DNA from: Fragum whitleyi
Lineage: Eukaryota > Mollusca > Bivalvia > Cardiida > Cardiidae
NCBI GenBank assembly: GCA_948146395.1
Contig: OX411548.1
Location: 37,022,912 to 37,086,911, forward strand
Length of the DNA stretch: 64,000 nt
Reading direction: 5' to 3'
In this document: piece by piece, positions 63,843 through 64,000 of the stretch
Layout of the letters: every line of letters begins with the position of its first letter
Numbering within the stretch: the stretch's first letter is position 1
Notes under the pieces: generated by a model
What the model saw: only the letters and a program-made list of their open reading frames with translations
Told to the model about the DNA's origin: nothing
The model's database searches: none
Program-made: the position numbers and the translations under genes

Positions 63843-64000
63843 TTATCTCCCCTTCTTCTTTTTACTCTTTTTCCCCTGTTTCTGGGATTCTTCTATACTC
63901 GGGGCACCTTTCAACATGGCATGTCCTGTCTCTTTGATATGGTTAAACAACTTTGACCTTGAGGGAAATTCAGCATGACACACACCGCATACACCCTGAA
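63843..64000 (-). CDS. DNAJC21: 3'-terminal exon, probably DNAJC21 (runs off the window)
   Basis: The minus-strand frame encodes [20 protein letters not shown], then KETGHA, a U1-type C2H2 finger with spacing C-x2-C-x12-H-x5-H. It ends in a Lys-rich tail ([12 protein letters not shown]) and TAA at 63845-63843. This finger wording and the basic end are typical of DNAJC21, a J-domain co-chaperone of ribosome biogenesis. Other proteins with U1-type fingers are possible because the J domain is outside the window. TTCAG at the very edge could be the exon's acceptor. The gene converges on the GBA1-like gene. Confidence 0.65.
   Translation of the reverse strand, partial: QGVCGVCHAEFPSRSKLFNHIKETGHAMLKGAPSIEESQKQGKKSKKKKGR

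Overview
The window is AT-rich, gene-sparse animal nuclear DNA packed with short non-autonomous transposons. I infer a bivalve mollusc. The reasons are the tRNA-derived SINEs, one of them with a conserved core resembling molluscan SINEs, the 'TGACCTTGACC' and 'GGAGGAGAAG'-type interspersed repeats, the many palindromic MITEs, and animal genes with mollusc-like spacing. The species cannot be named from this sequence.

Left end (1-6869): a non-autonomous LTR retrotransposon with very long, almost identical LTRs (about 1.86 kb visible) and about 3.15 kb of non-coding interior (LARD-like). It has a tRNA-Leu-type primer-binding site and no gag or pol. It lies in, or just past, the 3' part of a minus-strand gene.

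7.5-25.3 kb: a minus-strand ZNF451-like gene (SUMO E3 ligase / PIN-like family). I could thread eight phase-compatible coding exons (896 codons): the N-terminal conserved region, SUMO-interaction motifs, C2H2 fingers and a C-terminal PIN-like domain. The first exon(s) and the last exon(s) were not found. Its introns hold many MITEs, a SINE, tandem arrays, a triple CRE palindrome and a 904-bp inverted-repeat element.

27-40 kb: a P-element/THAP9-like transposase (minus strand) cut in two by a 1,354-bp inverted-repeat element with a 5-bp target duplication. It is followed by a 2-kb Mutator/foldback-like element with a 9-bp target duplication, and by several orphan exons on the plus strand that I cannot name.

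40-57 kb: mostly repeats, with a LINE 3' fragment. Four phase-compatible plus-strand exons (47446-56861) encode an 85-residue single-pass membrane protein of unknown family.

60-64 kb: an intronless glucosylceramidase (GBA1-like) gene whose only interruption is a 406-bp MITE with an 11-bp target duplication. GT-AG sites spanning the insertion would keep the reading frame. SINEs follow, and then the 3' end of a convergent minus-strand gene, probably DNAJC21.

The genes do not form a functional unit. The dominant story is of host genes and older transposons repeatedly hit by DNA transposons.
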